Assembly (NCBI GenBank): GCA_013151055.1
Contig: JAADIZ010000054.1
Location: 1 to 42,677 of the forward strand
Reading direction: 5' to 3'
Source of the DNA: Campylobacterota bacterium
GTDB lineage: Bacteria; Campylobacterota; Campylobacteria; Campylobacterales; Sulfurospirillaceae
DNA length: 42,677 nucleotides
The translations under genes were made by a program, and so were the position numbers. The notes beneath the pieces are model-generated. The model saw only the letters and a list, made by a program, of their open reading frames with translations. It was not told the origin of the DNA and searched no databases. Below, piece by piece: positions 24,811-34,788 of this stretch (position 1 is the first letter of the stretch; the number at the start of each line of letters is the position of its first letter).

Positions 24811-25798
24811 TCTTTTTTGCACCATTTGGACTTATTATTTTCTTTAAATCTTTGGATATTTTTTTCAAATCTAGCTTTTGGATTTCTTGTAAGATATTTT
24901 TCTCATCAATTTCATTTTCTCTTTTTAATAGGGCTATCTTTTTATCTGCTAACATTTTTGCATTATAGTATTGATGATCACCTGCTGCGTATGGATAAGG
25001 AATAAATAAAGAAGGGATGGCAAGTGAGCAAAGTTCCCATAAAGTGCTAGCACCAGATCTGCTTATGGCAAAATCAGCTTGTGAGATTTTATCTATTAGA
25101 TTTTTACTAAAATCAAAAACATCTGCATCTATACTGTTTTGTTTGTAAAAATCTTTGATTTTATCAAAATCATTTTTTCCGCATTGGTGTATGATTTTGA
25201 TACCTTTTTCATCCAATTGCTTTGCTAAGGCAAGGGCAAGGTTATTTATAGCAGTTGAGCCTTGACTCCCACCTAAAAAAATGATAGTTTTTAATTCTGA
25301 GATATCTTTTCTTTTGTCAAAAAATATTTTATTGACGGGATAATCTTTTATTTTGCTATCTTTCTCATAAGAGCTGAAAAATTCTTTTGAGAATGGTTTT
25401 AAGAGTCTGTTTAGTTTTCCTATTGTTGCATTTTGCTCGTGTATATAAAGATTTACACCACTAAATATAGTAGCCAAAGAAGCAGGAGCAGCTGAATAAC
25501 CACCTACGCAAATGAGATTCTTAATATGATGTTTTTTAAATATATCTTTACACACAAAAGAGGATTTTATTATGTCGCTTAGTGCCAAAATCTTTTTGAA
25601 TCCTTTTTTATTTACAACTCCTTGTGAAGTTAAAAAATATTTTCGTGAAAAACCATCTTCATTTTCAAACCAAGCTTTATCTTGTCCTTTTGTTGAGCCT
25701 ATATAAATAGGGTTAATTCCTCTATTATTTAGTTCATTTTTAAGTGCTTTTGCTATTGCTAAATGTCCGCCAGTACCGCCTCCTGTGATGGCGATCAT
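24779..25798 (-). CDS. murG: UDP-GlcNAc:lipid I transferase MurG
   Basis: Adds GlcNAc to lipid I to give lipid II at the cytoplasmic face of the membrane. The 339-aa protein has GGGTGGH (6-12), ICVGGYSAAPA, FLGGSQGS in the nucleotide-binding C-domain and ISRSGASTLWEL for UDP-GlcNAc binding. The start overlaps the ftsW stop by 4 bp, so the two are coupled; their products work in succession at the divisome. Confidence 0.96.
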   Translation of the reverse strand: MIAITGGGTGGHLAIAKALKNELNNRGINPIYIGSTKGQDKAWFENEDGFSRKYFLTSQGVVNKKGFKKILALSDIIKSSFVCKDIFKKHHIKNLICVGGYSAAPASLATIFSGVNLYIHEQNATIGKLNRLLKPFSKEFFSSYEKDSKIKDYPVNKIFFDKRKDISELKTIIFLGGSQGSTAINNLALALAKQLDEKGIKIIHQCGKNDFDKIKDFYKQNSIDADVFDFSKNLIDKISQADFAISRSGASTLWELCSLAIPSLFIPYPYAAGDHQYYNAKMLADKKIALLKRENEIDEKNILQEIQKLDLKKISKDLKKIISPNGAKKIIEYIYPRKN

Positions 25799-26958
25799 GA
25801 TGAAGATGTCTTTTTGCTTACCATAAGAGTCATGCCAATTCCTATACTTAAAGCCAAAATAGAGCTTCCCCCGTAACTCAAAAAAGGAACCGCGATACCT
25901 TTTATAGGTGTTAATGAAGTTATTCCGTAAGCATTCATTAGAAATGAAAATACTATCAGCAATCCAATTCCAAGAGAAAAAAGGTAATATACTCTATTTT
26001 CACTTCGGCTTGAAATTCTAAAAATTCTATATATAATCAAAAATATCGCAAGAGTAATAATAAAAATTCCAATAAATCCTATCTCTTCAGCGATTCCTGC
26101 TAAAACAAAATCTGTATGTATTTCACTTAAAAATCCTAGTTTAAACGAGCCAGAACCAATGCCTTGCCCAAAAAAACCTCCATGATTTATAGCATTTAAA
26201 GAATTTGATATTTGATAAGGCTCAGGTGCATTTTCAACCCTCAAAGATTTAGCTAGCCCTTCTGGAAAGATAGACAAAACCATATTTTGAATTGTAGCCC
26301 ACCATATTTTTATCCTTAAAATCCTATGCTCAGATGTAAAAATTGCTACTAAAAAAACTATAATAGAAAAGCCAATAGAAATCATAAACAATTTCTTGCT
26401 AGTTCCTGCAAAAAATGCCATAACTGCAAGTGTGAGAGCTAAAACAACAACCTGCCCAAGGTCATTTTGTATAACAGCTATGAGATAAATCACAAGTATA
26501 AATACTGCAACATAAGGGAGTATGATTTGTAACTCTTCTTTTAGGGATTTCTTTTTTTCGTCTAATTTTCTAGCAAAACTCCAAGCTAAAAAATAGACAA
26601 AACCAATTTTAAAAAACTCTACAGGTGCAAATGAAAAACCAGGTAGCCTTATCCATCTTTTTGCCCCGCCAGCACTAGTTACTAAACTATCTGGAAGAAA
26701 GTGCATGATGCCCATTAGAAATAGACAAATAAAAAATATACTGAAGCCGATGAAAGTCAAACTTTTTTCTGGGTTTAGTTGAGATAATCCCCACATAATT
26801 AAAATTGAAAACATTCCTACGCTAAATTGCCTTATAAAAAAATGATATGGTGAGTAATTGAAGTAGATATTTGCATAAACAGGCAAAGATAATGAAAAAA
26901 TGATACCTACAAATATGCAAAATGAAACTAATATAAATAGTGTTTTATCCGCTGACAT
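25795..26958 (-). CDS. ftsW: FtsW-type SEDS peptidoglycan glycosyltransferase
   Basis: A 387-aa polytopic membrane protein of the SEDS family (about ten membrane helices). Motifs include AGGAKRWIRLPGFSFAPVEFFKIGFV, VIQNDLGQVVV, GQGIGSGSFKLGFLSEIHTDFVLAGIAEEIGFIG (split here only in description) and FLSYGGSSILALSIG at the end. The neighbour murG and the motif KLGFLSEIHTDF favour FtsW over RodA. It is divergent from the flagellar operon, sharing a 108-bp intergenic region. Confidence 0.92.
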   Translation of the reverse strand: MSADKTLFILVSFCIFVGIIFSLSLPVYANIYFNYSPYHFFIRQFSVGMFSILIMWGLSQLNPEKSLTFIGFSIFFICLFLMGIMHFLPDSLVTSAGGAKRWIRLPGFSFAPVEFFKIGFVYFLAWSFARKLDEKKKSLKEELQIILPYVAVFILVIYLIAVIQNDLGQVVVLALTLAVMAFFAGTSKKLFMISIGFSIIVFLVAIFTSEHRILRIKIWWATIQNMVLSIFPEGLAKSLRVENAPEPYQISNSLNAINHGGFFGQGIGSGSFKLGFLSEIHTDFVLAGIAEEIGFIGIFIITLAIFLIIYRIFRISSRSENRVYYLFSLGIGLLIVFSFLMNAYGITSLTPIKGIAVPFLSYGGSSILALSIGIGMTLMVSKKTSSS

Positions 26959-27018
26959 AATTCTCTTTTTTTATGACTATTTTACACAAAGTTGAGTAAA
27001 AATCTGCTTGTTGAAAAA

Positions 27019-27032
27019 GGAATGATTTTTGC
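27019..27032 (+). promoter_or_regulatory. sigma-54 promoter of the flgBC-fliE operon
   Basis: GGAATGATTTTTGC has GG at 27019-27020 and GC at 27031-27032 with exactly 10 bases between, followed by TT. This fits the -24/-12 form GGAA-N6-TTGC known from Campylobacter RpoN promoters. Transcription would start near 27044, 23 bp before the flgB ATG. The class of gene downstream (rod proteins) is the expected RpoN regulon. Confidence 0.82.
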
Positions 27033-27066
27033 TTCAAATTAAACAAATTTAGAAAATGAGGTCAAA

Positions 27067-27498
27067 ATGTCTTTCGAAATAAGCAAATCCTATGATTTAC
27101 TAGCTGAGGGAATGGGTGCAAGAGCTATGAGACAAGAGTTGATAGCTAGCAATATAGCAAATATAGATACCCCTTTTTATAAGGCAAGAGATATAGATTT
27201 TGAAACTGCTTTGAGCCAAAAAGCAAAAGAAGTTTTTGGTGTGCATGATTTCAAAAAATTACAAATGGCAAGAACAAACTCCCTAGATTTAAAAGGATAT
27301 AGTGAAATCGACGACAAAAAAGCCACTATTTATCTAAGGGATGGACAAACTCAAAGAAATGACGGAAACACAGTTGACCTTGATGTTGAAACAACAGAAT
27401 TAAGTAAAAATGCAATAATGTACAATGCCCTAACAGCGGCTCTTAAAAAAGATAGTTTGATTTTTAAAAGTGTACTTAATGCATCAGCGAAAGTTTAG
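27067..27498 (+). CDS. flgB: flagellar basal-body rod protein FlgB
   Basis: A 143-aa proximal rod protein. The N-terminal motif MRQELIASNIANIDTPFYKARDIDFE is the rod-protein signature, and the C-terminal heptad region is VDLDVETTELSKNAIMYNALTAAL. Exported by the flagellar type III system, with no cleavable signal. First gene behind the sigma-54 promoter; 9 bp before flgC. Confidence 0.95.
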   Translation: MSFEISKSYDLLAEGMGARAMRQELIASNIANIDTPFYKARDIDFETALSQKAKEVFGVHDFKKLQMARTNSLDLKGYSEIDDKKATIYLRDGQTQRNDGNTVDLDVETTELSKNAIMYNALTAALKKDSLIFKSVLNASAKV

Positions 27499-27507
27499 GA
27501 GTAAAAA

Positions 27508-28002
27508 ATGGCATTTTTAAGTGATTTTGATATAAGCGGATATGGGCTTTCGGCTCAAAGATTTAGAATGAATATCATTAGCTCAAACATAGCTAACGCA
27601 AATACTACAAGAACAAGTGAAGGTGGACCATATCAAAGAAGAGAAGTTATATTTAAAGCACATAATTTTGATAAAACTCTAAACAATGAGATAAATAGTA
27701 ACAATAATATGCTAAAATATGACAATCCATTAGGAGATTCGGTTTTGCAAGAAAATGCAAATCCTGCTATAATGAGTGTTGTTGTGGATAAAGTAGTCAG
27801 AGATGAAAGTCCTTTTAAGATGAAGTACGACCCATCTAGCCCTGATGCAAACAAAGAAGGATATGTAGCTTATCCAAATATAAACCCAGTCATAGAAATG
27901 GCCGATTTAATAGAAGCAACAAGAGCTTACCAAGCAAATGTTGCCGCGTTTCAGAGTGCAAAAAATATGGCACAAAGTGCTATAGATATTTTAAGAGGAT
28001 AG
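27508..28002 (+). CDS. flgC: flagellar basal-body rod protein FlgC
   Basis: A 164-aa rod protein. The start region SAQRFRMNIISSNIANANTTRTSEGGPYQRREV is the shared rod signature, and the end MADLIEATRAYQANVAAFQSAKNMAQSAIDI is the FlgC C-terminal motif. A GGAG ribosome site is present. It is co-transcribed with flgB and fliE. Confidence 0.96.
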   Translation: MAFLSDFDISGYGLSAQRFRMNIISSNIANANTTRTSEGGPYQRREVIFKAHNFDKTLNNEINSNNNMLKYDNPLGDSVLQENANPAIMSVVVDKVVRDESPFKMKYDPSSPDANKEGYVAYPNINPVIEMADLIEATRAYQANVAAFQSAKNMAQSAIDILRG

Positions 28003-28006
28003 ATAA

Positions 28007-28300
28007 ATGCAAAATAGTCTTGATAAAATCTCATCATTATTAAACAATACAAATACTAAAACAAGCGTTGCAAAAAGTGGTGGAGATTTTTCAAAAGTAT
28101 TAGAAAATAGTCTTAGCGAAGTAAATAAATTGCAACAAAATAGTGATAAAGCTATGGCTGATATGGCAACAGGTGAAGTGAAAGATTTGCATCAAGCTGC
28201 AATTGCTATAGACAAAGCAGAACTTAGTATGAAGATGATGCTAGAAGTAAGGAATAAAGCTCTTAATGCCTATAAAGAGATAGCTAGAACTCAGATTTAG
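28007..28300 (+). CDS. fliE: flagellar hook-basal body protein FliE
   Basis: A 97-aa adaptor between the MS ring and the rod. The C-terminal DLHQAAIAIDKAELSMKMMLEVRNKALNAYKEI is diagnostic of FliE. It starts 4 bp after flgC. The transpeptidase gene follows after 17 bp. Confidence 0.95.
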   Translation: MQNSLDKISSLLNNTNTKTSVAKSGGDFSKVLENSLSEVNKLQQNSDKAMADMATGEVKDLHQAAIAIDKAELSMKMMLEVRNKALNAYKEIARTQI

Positions 28301-28317
28301 AATTTGGTAATTTCTTC

Positions 28318-30084
28318 ATGGTGAAAAAAATAAAACCAAATACAGTAAAAATAATATTTCTATTTTCCATAGTAGCTCTCGGATTTATCATCTTCTTAGG
28401 GGCTGCATTTTATTGGTCCAATACAAAAAGAAAGCTACCATCTCTCATATATACAGAAATCACTAGAGCCTTAAGAGGTGATATAATAAGCAGTGATGGT
28501 TTTAGGGTTGCTACAAGTAAAAAATTATACAAAGTTACACTTGATACCAGAAATTTAGATCCTCAAAAAAAAGATTTGTTTATAAAACTATATACTTTAT
28601 ATAGCGGGGAAAATCCACAAAAAGTTAAAAAAATTATAAATTCCAAATTTGGAAATGTAGTTTTATCTTATAAAATTGATTCAAAAAGTGCAAAATATTT
28701 GAAGAATTTGGCAAGAAAATTATATGCATTAAGGGTTTTTAAAAGTTATGAGAATCCAAAAACAAAAGTAAGCTTCTTGCATGGCATGAGCATAGTTGAA
28801 AGTGGTGAACAAAGAATTTATCCCGCAATTGATACTCTCACTCCTGTTGTCGGGTATATAAAAAAAATTGAAAAAAATCGCATAACAAAGATTCAAGGGG
28901 TAAAAGGAATAGAGAAGTATTATGAAGATAAGCTAAAGCCTATCCAAGATTCTATACTTCGAGGAAGAAGAGATATCGCAAATAATGTTATATTGGATAG
29001 AAGTAGTATTTACACAAAAAAAATAGATGGATATAATGTATATTTAAATATTTCATTAAAAATTCAGAAAATAATCGAAAAAATATTAGATACAAAGAAA
29101 AAATCGCTTAATGCCTATGAGATTATAGCAAGTGTTATGGATAGCAAAACAGGAGCTGTGCTCGCTTTGGCAACTAGTAATAGGTATAATCCAGATCATA
29201 TACGCAAAAAAGATTATGAGTCTTTAAATGTGGCAGCCATTGAGTACGCTTATGAGCCTGGTTCGGTTATGAAGCCTATAACTTTTGCACTTTTATTGGA
29301 GCATAAAGAGATAAACCCTTTTGACTTAGTGCGTATTTTTGGAGGAAAATATAAATTAGGAAAGAGAACTATAAGGGACTCAGAGAGTTATGAATGGTTA
29401 AGTGCTGAAGATGTTGTAGTCCATTCTAGCAATGTAGGTATTGCCCAAATTGCCCAAAATCTTAACTATATAGAGTTCTTTCAAGGATTGAAAGATTTTG
29501 GTTTCACATATAAAAGCGGTATAGACTTACCCTATGAAGCACGGGGAGAAATTCCACCATTGCATAAATTTAAATCAGAAACTTACAAGGCGACTGTGGG
29601 TTATGGTTATGGAATGACAGCAAACTTTATGCAATTAATGAAAGCATATAGTGCTTTTAATAATAACGGAAGAGAAGTTACTCCAAAAATTGCCAGATAT
29701 TATTCTTTAAAAGATAAAAGTCCAATCCCGTTTGTTGTACCTCCACAGAAACAAGTAATTCCAGTTGCAGTTGCCAAAAGAGTGCAAAAGATTTTGGTAA
29801 AAACTGTTTTAAAAGGCACAGGAAAAGCAGCTATATATGATGGACTAGAGATTGGTGGAAAAACTGGAACAGCTCGTATAGCAGGCGGTGGTGGGTATAC
29901 AAAAAATTATAACAGTTCATTTTTTGGATTTGCAAATGATAAAAAAAATAGATTTACGATAGGAGTATTAGTTAGAGTGCCTAAAAAGAAATATTACTAT
30001 TATGCATCTTTAACAGCAGTACCAATTTTCAGACAAATTGTCGAAAAATTAGTAGAAGAGGGATATCTAGTCCCTAATCTATAA
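28318..30084 (+). CDS. ftsI: class B penicillin-binding protein (PBP2/FtsI type)
   Basis: A 588-aa peptidoglycan transpeptidase, with one membrane anchor (about 11-33) and a periplasmic dimerisation domain. The penicillin-binding domain has Ser316 in SVMK (316-319), SSN at 370-372 and KTGT at 515-518. Length and motif spacing fit FtsI. The gene is 17 bp after fliE with no terminator between, as in C. jejuni where pbpB adjoins fliE. The ribosome site is poor, suggesting translational coupling or weak initiation. The 3' end overlaps convergent gnnA by 11 bp. Confidence 0.92.
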   Translation: MVKKIKPNTVKIIFLFSIVALGFIIFLGAAFYWSNTKRKLPSLIYTEITRALRGDIISSDGFRVATSKKLYKVTLDTRNLDPQKKDLFIKLYTLYSGENPQKVKKIINSKFGNVVLSYKIDSKSAKYLKNLARKLYALRVFKSYENPKTKVSFLHGMSIVESGEQRIYPAIDTLTPVVGYIKKIEKNRITKIQGVKGIEKYYEDKLKPIQDSILRGRRDIANNVILDRSSIYTKKIDGYNVYLNISLKIQKIIEKILDTKKKSLNAYEIIASVMDSKTGAVLALATSNRYNPDHIRKKDYESLNVAAIEYAYEPGSVMKPITFALLLEHKEINPFDLVRIFGGKYKLGKRTIRDSESYEWLSAEDVVVHSSNVGIAQIAQNLNYIEFFQGLKDFGFTYKSGIDLPYEARGEIPPLHKFKSETYKATVGYGYGMTANFMQLMKAYSAFNNNGREVTPKIARYYSLKDKSPIPFVVPPQKQVIPVAVAKRVQKILVKTVLKGTGKAAIYDGLEIGGKTGTARIAGGGGYTKNYNSSFFGFANDKKNRFTIGVLVRVPKKKYYYYASLTAVPIFRQIVEKLVEEGYLVPNL

Positions 30085-30982
30085 ATTGTTTTTTTGAAGA
30101 AATATCAAGTGTGATGGCACTATCTTCTATGCTACTGAGCCCACCTCTGTCTCCAGTTCTAAGGAAATTTAGAAATGCTATGTGCTCTCTGTAAAGGGGC
30201 TCTTCTTTCTTGACCATGCACTTTCTTATAACAAAAGAGTTATTTTTTTGGTATTCTGAAAATTCTGTTAAATCTTGCTCCATCAAGTCAGCTTCATAAT
30301 AAGCATCTTTCGTAGCAACTTCAATTTTTCTCTTTCTAAATGGCGTAAGCCAATTTGTTGTTATATTTGCGACTATGTCATTTTCTAGTTTAAAAGAGAG
30401 TATGGCATTGTCTTCATGATGGTTGTGAATTTTTCTTGATCTATAGATATTTGTTTTAACAATTTCTCGTTCGGCTATAAATCTAATGAGGTCTATATCA
30501 TGAACAGACAAGTCTGTCAAAATCCCAACATCTGCAATTCTAGGCGGAAATGGTCCGACTCTAGTGATACCGATACTGTATATCTCTGTATTTTTCAGCT
30601 CAGCCTTTAGTGCTTCTACAACAGGATTAAATCTCTCAATATATCCAATGCCAACTTTTGCTTTTGTTCTGTTTGCAACTTCTAGTATATCATTCGCTTC
30701 TTCTATAGTTGATGCGACAGGTTTTTCTATAAATATATCTTTGCCTTTTTCTAGACATTTTATAGCCACTTCTTTATGCAAAAAAGTAGGTACTACTATA
30801 ACACAAGCATCTATATCTTCATTTTCAAGCATATCATCAACGCTAGAGTAAAAAGGCTCTTTATAATCTTCATTTTTAACTACATCACACAAGGCAACTA
30901 GTTCAAATCCACTTATGCTTTTTATGATTCGATAATGATTTCGACCCATGGAGCCAAGTCCAATAAGGGCTATTTTTTTCAT
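30074..30982 (-). CDS. gnnA: UDP-GlcNAc 3-dehydrogenase GnnA (Gfo/Idh/MocA family)
   Basis: A 302-aa NAD-dependent oxidoreductase that would oxidise the 3-OH of UDP-GlcNAc. The Rossmann motif is GLGSMGRNH (8-16) and the family motif EKP lies at 86-88. The pair with the aminotransferase upstream, next to alaS and maf, repeats the C. jejuni gnnA-gnnB (Cj0504c-Cj0505c) locus, which gives lipid A built on 2,3-diamino-2,3-dideoxyglucose. Start overlaps the gnnB stop as ATGA. Other Gfo-family sugar dehydrogenases remain possible, but context is strong. Confidence 0.85.
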   Translation of the reverse strand: MKKIALIGLGSMGRNHYRIIKSISGFELVALCDVVKNEDYKEPFYSSVDDMLENEDIDACVIVVPTFLHKEVAIKCLEKGKDIFIEKPVASTIEEANDILEVANRTKAKVGIGYIERFNPVVEALKAELKNTEIYSIGITRVGPFPPRIADVGILTDLSVHDIDLIRFIAEREIVKTNIYRSRKIHNHHEDNAILSFKLENDIVANITTNWLTPFRKRKIEVATKDAYYEADLMEQDLTEFSEYQKNNSFVIRKCMVKKEEPLYREHIAFLNFLRTGDRGGLSSIEDSAITLDISSKKQFID

Positions 30983-32076
30983 ACATTTTCCTTGATAGCA
31001 TTTACTATATAATCTTGTTGTTCATTTGTTAAAAATGGACTCATGGGTAAGCTCATGATTTCACTTGAGATTTTCTCACTAATAGGAAAATCACCATCTT
31101 TGTATCCTAAACTTGCAAATGCTTCTTGCTGATGTAAAGAAATAGGGTAGTGGACTGCGGTTGGAATTCCAGCTTGATTTAGTTTTGAAGCTAAATCATT
31201 TCTATTTTTGTATCTTATTGAGTATTGAGCAAATACACTTGTTCTGTCTTTTTCTATAAATGGAGGCAATACCCCACTATTTACAAGAAGTTCATTGTAC
31301 CTAGTACCTATGGCTTCTCTTTTTTCTACTTCACTTTCAAAATATTTCATTTTTACATTTAAAATAGCTGCTTGAATAGCATCTAATCTGCCATTTATTC
31401 CTATGTATTTATGTTTATATCTCTCCTCTTGCCCATGGTTTGTTAGAGTTCTGATTTTTTTCGCCAAAATATCATCATTTGTAAAAACAGCACCACCATC
31501 ACCATAACAGCCAAGAGGTTTTGACGGGAAGAAACTAGTACAGCCTATATCGCTTAAATTACAAGATTTTTTGCCTTTATAACTTGCTCCAAAACTTTGG
31601 CAACCATCTTCTATCACATAAATATCGTGTTTTTTAGCTATCAAATTTATCTCATCCATATCAGAAGGTTGTCCATATAATGATACGGGGATTATAGCTT
31701 TTGTCTTAGAAGTAATTTTTTCTTCGATAAGTTTAGGGTCGATGTTATATGTTTTTTCATCAATATCAACAAATACAGCAGTTGCTCCAGCGAGTGCTAT
31801 AACTTCTGCAGTTGCTATAAAAGTGAATGGAGTTGTAATTACTTCATCACCAGCTTTTATATCCAATGCCATAAGAGCCAAGAGCAGGGAATCTGTTCCA
31901 GATGAACAAGCAATTGCATGTTTTGAGTTGGTAAATTTTGCCAAACTCTCTTCTAGTTTACTAACTTGCGGACCTAATATAAATTGAGTGGATTCTAGTA
32001 CACTTAAAACTTCTTGATTGATTTCGTTTTTGTATTGTTCATACTGAGTTTTTAAATCTATAAATGGTATTTTCAT
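30979..32076 (-). CDS. gnnB: UDP-3-keto-GlcNAc aminotransferase GnnB (DegT/DnrJ/EryC1 family)
   Basis: A 365-aa PLP enzyme using the keto sugar made by GnnA to give UDP-GlcNAc3N. It shows SSGTDSLLLALMAL, the family motif VIEDGCQSFGASYKGKKSC and the PLP lysine Lys186 in FFPSKPLGCYGDGG. The sequence also resembles WbpE, which acts on a related uronic acid, so specificity rests on the GnnA neighbour. Together they enable amide-linked, more stable acyl chains in lipid A. Confidence 0.86.
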   Translation of the reverse strand: MKIPFIDLKTQYEQYKNEINQEVLSVLESTQFILGPQVSKLEESLAKFTNSKHAIACSSGTDSLLLALMALDIKAGDEVITTPFTFIATAEVIALAGATAVFVDIDEKTYNIDPKLIEEKITSKTKAIIPVSLYGQPSDMDEINLIAKKHDIYVIEDGCQSFGASYKGKKSCNLSDIGCTSFFPSKPLGCYGDGGAVFTNDDILAKKIRTLTNHGQEERYKHKYIGINGRLDAIQAAILNVKMKYFESEVEKREAIGTRYNELLVNSGVLPPFIEKDRTSVFAQYSIRYKNRNDLASKLNQAGIPTAVHYPISLHQQEAFASLGYKDGDFPISEKISSEIMSLPMSPFLTNEQQDYIVNAIKENV

Positions 32077-32156
32077 ATATATGCCCTTGCTATTAAAATT
32101 AATTTTATATTTTACTTAAATTTGTCTAATAAAAGTATAAAGTTATAAGGATAACG

Positions 32157-32176
32157 AAGAGTAAACAAGTACTCTT
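32157..32176. other. inverted repeat in the gnnB/alaS divergent region
   Basis: AAGAGTA (32157-32163) and TACTCTT (32170-32176) form a perfect 7-bp inverted repeat with a 6-base gap, about midway between the divergent genes. It may be an operator or part of the gnnB leader. A TAGAAT -10-like hexamer for alaS lies at 32201-32206. Confidence 0.4.
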
Positions 32177-32239
32177 ATAGAAGTTTAAAAGCCTTTTAGA
32201 TAGAATAATACTTAATTATTTTTACATAGGATGAAATTC

Positions 32240-34786
32240 ATGGATGTTAGAGCTCAATTTTTAAAATATTTCGAAGATAAAGGGCATACTTTGATGCCAA
32301 GTGCACCACTTGTGCCAGATGATGCAACACTCTTATTTGTAAATGCTGGAATGGTACAATTTAAGAGTGTTTTTACAGGAGAAATTCCTCGCCCAAATCC
32401 ACCTCGTGCTGTTACTTGTCAGACTTGCATAAGAGCTGGTGGAAAACATAATGATCTCGATAATGTCGGCTATACTGCTAGACATCATACTTTTTTTGAG
32501 ATGCTTGGAAACTTCTCTTTTGGTGATTATTTTAAAGAAGATGCTATAAAAAATGCGTGGGAATTCATCACAGAAGTTTTAAAATTACCAAAAGAGAAAC
32601 TTTGGGTTACAGTTCATGATAGTGATGATGAAGCTGAAACTATTTGGCAAAAGTATGTCCCATTGGAGCGAATTAAAAGATTTGGCGATAAAGATAACTT
32701 TTGGCAAATGGGCGATACTGGACCATGTGGACCTTGTAGCGAGATATTTTATGATCAAGGAAGTGAGCATTTTAGTAGTGCAGAAGATTGTCTCGGTGGA
32801 GATGGTGATAGATTTTTAGAGATTTGGAATTTGGTTTTTATGCAGTTTGAGCGAGATAAAAGTGGAAAACTAACTCCTCTTCCAAAACCTTCAATCGACA
32901 CAGGTATGGGATTAGAGAGAGTGATAGCCGTACAAGAGGGAGTTTTGAGTAATTATGACTCAAGTATGTTTATGCCTCTTATAGATGATGTTAGTAAATT
33001 GTGTAATAAGCCATACAAATATGAAACAGGAGCTAGTTATAGAGTCATAGCGGATCATATTCGCTCAGTTGCCTTTTTGCTTGCACAAGGTGTGAATTTT
33101 GATAAAGAAGGCAGAGGTTATGTCCTTAGAAGAATTTTGAGAAGAGCTGTAAGGCATGGTTATCTTTTGGGTATAAAAGAGCCGTTCATGTATAAATTGC
33201 TTGATACTTTAAATACTCTTATGGGCAAGCAATATCCATATTTAATAGAAAAAAAAGATGCTATTAGTGAGCAAATTAGACTTGAAGAGGATAGATTTTT
33301 ATCTACTATCGCATTAGGTCTTGATCTGTTTGAAAAAGAGTTAAAAAATACAAAAGATATATTTAGTGGCGAAGTTGCATTTAAACTTTATGATACTTAT
33401 GGTTTTCCACTTGATTTAACAGCAGATATGCTCAGAGATAAAGGATTAAGCGTTGATGTAGAAAAATTTGATGAATTGATGAGTGAGCAAAAAAGGAGAG
33501 CAAAAGCTTCTTGGAAGGGAAGTGGAGACTCTTTTGCTCATGGAGATTTTAAGCCTCTTTTAGAAAAATTTGGTTTAAATGAATTTGTTGGGTATGAAAA
33601 AACCAAAGCTAAAACCAAAGTTCTGGCTCTTTTGGATGATGACTTTAAAAAAGTAGATGCATTAGAAAAGAGTGGCTGGATGATGCTTGAAAATACGCCA
33701 TTTTATGCCATGAGCGGTGGACAATGTGGCGATAGTGGAATTATAAAAGATATAGGCACTGTTACAGATACTAAGAAATTTTTTGACTTAAATCTATCAC
33801 AAGTTAGACTCGAAAAACCTTTAAGTGTAGGTGAGACAATAGATGTTGAAGTAAGCTCGGAGCGAAAAGAGATAGAAAAACATCACTCTGCTACTCATTT
33901 TTTGCAAAGTGCCTTAAAAAGGGTACTTGGTTCACATGTAGCACAAGCTGGCTCATCCGTAGAAAAAGATAGGCTTAGGTTTGATTTTTCACATCCAAAA
34001 GCGATGAATGAAGATGAAGTCAAAAAAGTTGAGGGTTTTGTAAATAGTATTATTTTTAGTGGAATTGAGACACAAACAAAAATTATGAATATAGATGATG
34101 CTAAGAATAGTGGAGCTATGGCTTTGTTTGGTGAAAAATATGGTGATGAGGTAAGGGTAGTCTCTTTTGGTGATGCAAGTGTTGAACTTTGTGGTGGAAC
34201 TCATGTCAAAAATAGTGCAAACATAGGAAGTTTTTTTATCACAAAAGAGAGTGGAGTAAGCGCTGGAGTGCGAAGAATTGAAGCGATATGTGGAAAAAGT
34301 GCTTATGAATATGCAAAAAATTTAAGACAAACAATTGAAAAAATGAAATTGCAAGTTAAGCATAAAGATATATTTATTGGAATTGACAGATTTAAAAAAG
34401 AGATTCAAGTTTTAAAAAGTGAAATAGAAGCCTTAAGTGTAAATGCAGGCAAATCAATAGAATCAACTAAAATAAACGGTGTTGAAGTCATAGTAGATGA
34501 GCTAAAAGCTGGAGATATTAAAAAAAGCATTGATGATATAAAAAATCAAAAAGACTCTGTTGCAATTATACTATTTCAGGTAAAAGGTGAGAAAATTTTG
34601 ATTGCGAGTGGAGTTAAAAATGCTCCTATAAAAGCGGGTGCTTGGATAAAAGAGATAGCTCCGATAGTTGGAGGAGGTGGTGGAGGCAGAGATGATTTTG
34701 CTCAAGCTGGTGGGAAAAAGCCACAAAAATTACAAGAAGCTAAAGTAGCATCGCTAGAGTATGCTAAAAAAATACTACAAGGATAA
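32240..34786 (+). CDS. alaS: alanyl-tRNA synthetase
   Basis: Charges tRNA-Ala. The 848-aa protein has a class II catalytic core ([63 protein letters not shown]). The editing domain follows with HHSATHFL and CGGTHV, and the C-terminal part ends with the glycine-rich [17 protein letters not shown] start at the ATG at 32240 (MDVRAQF), seven bases after AGG; the in-frame ATG at 32231 abuts the AGG. Confidence 0.97.
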   Translation: MDVRAQFLKYFEDKGHTLMPSAPLVPDDATLLFVNAGMVQFKSVFTGEIPRPNPPRAVTCQTCIRAGGKHNDLDNVGYTARHHTFFEMLGNFSFGDYFKEDAIKNAWEFITEVLKLPKEKLWVTVHDSDDEAETIWQKYVPLERIKRFGDKDNFWQMGDTGPCGPCSEIFYDQGSEHFSSAEDCLGGDGDRFLEIWNLVFMQFERDKSGKLTPLPKPSIDTGMGLERVIAVQEGVLSNYDSSMFMPLIDDVSKLCNKPYKYETGASYRVIADHIRSVAFLLAQGVNFDKEGRGYVLRRILRRAVRHGYLLGIKEPFMYKLLDTLNTLMGKQYPYLIEKKDAISEQIRLEEDRFLSTIALGLDLFEKELKNTKDIFSGEVAFKLYDTYGFPLDLTADMLRDKGLSVDVEKFDELMSEQKRRAKASWKGSGDSFAHGDFKPLLEKFGLNEFVGYEKTKAKTKVLALLDDDFKKVDALEKSGWMMLENTPFYAMSGGQCGDSGIIKDIGTVTDTKKFFDLNLSQVRLEKPLSVGETIDVEVSSERKEIEKHHSATHFLQSALKRVLGSHVAQAGSSVEKDRLRFDFSHPKAMNEDEVKKVEGFVNSIIFSGIETQTKIMNIDDAKNSGAMALFGEKYGDEVRVVSFGDASVELCGGTHVKNSANIGSFFITKESGVSAGVRRIEAICGKSAYEYAKNLRQTIEKMKLQVKHKDIFIGIDRFKKEIQVLKSEIEALSVNAGKSIESTKINGVEVIVDELKAGDIKKSIDDIKNQKDSVAIILFQVKGEKILIASGVKNAPIKAGAWIKEIAPIVGGGGGGRDDFAQAGGKKPQKLQEAKVASLEYAKKILQG

Positions 34787-34788
34787 AC

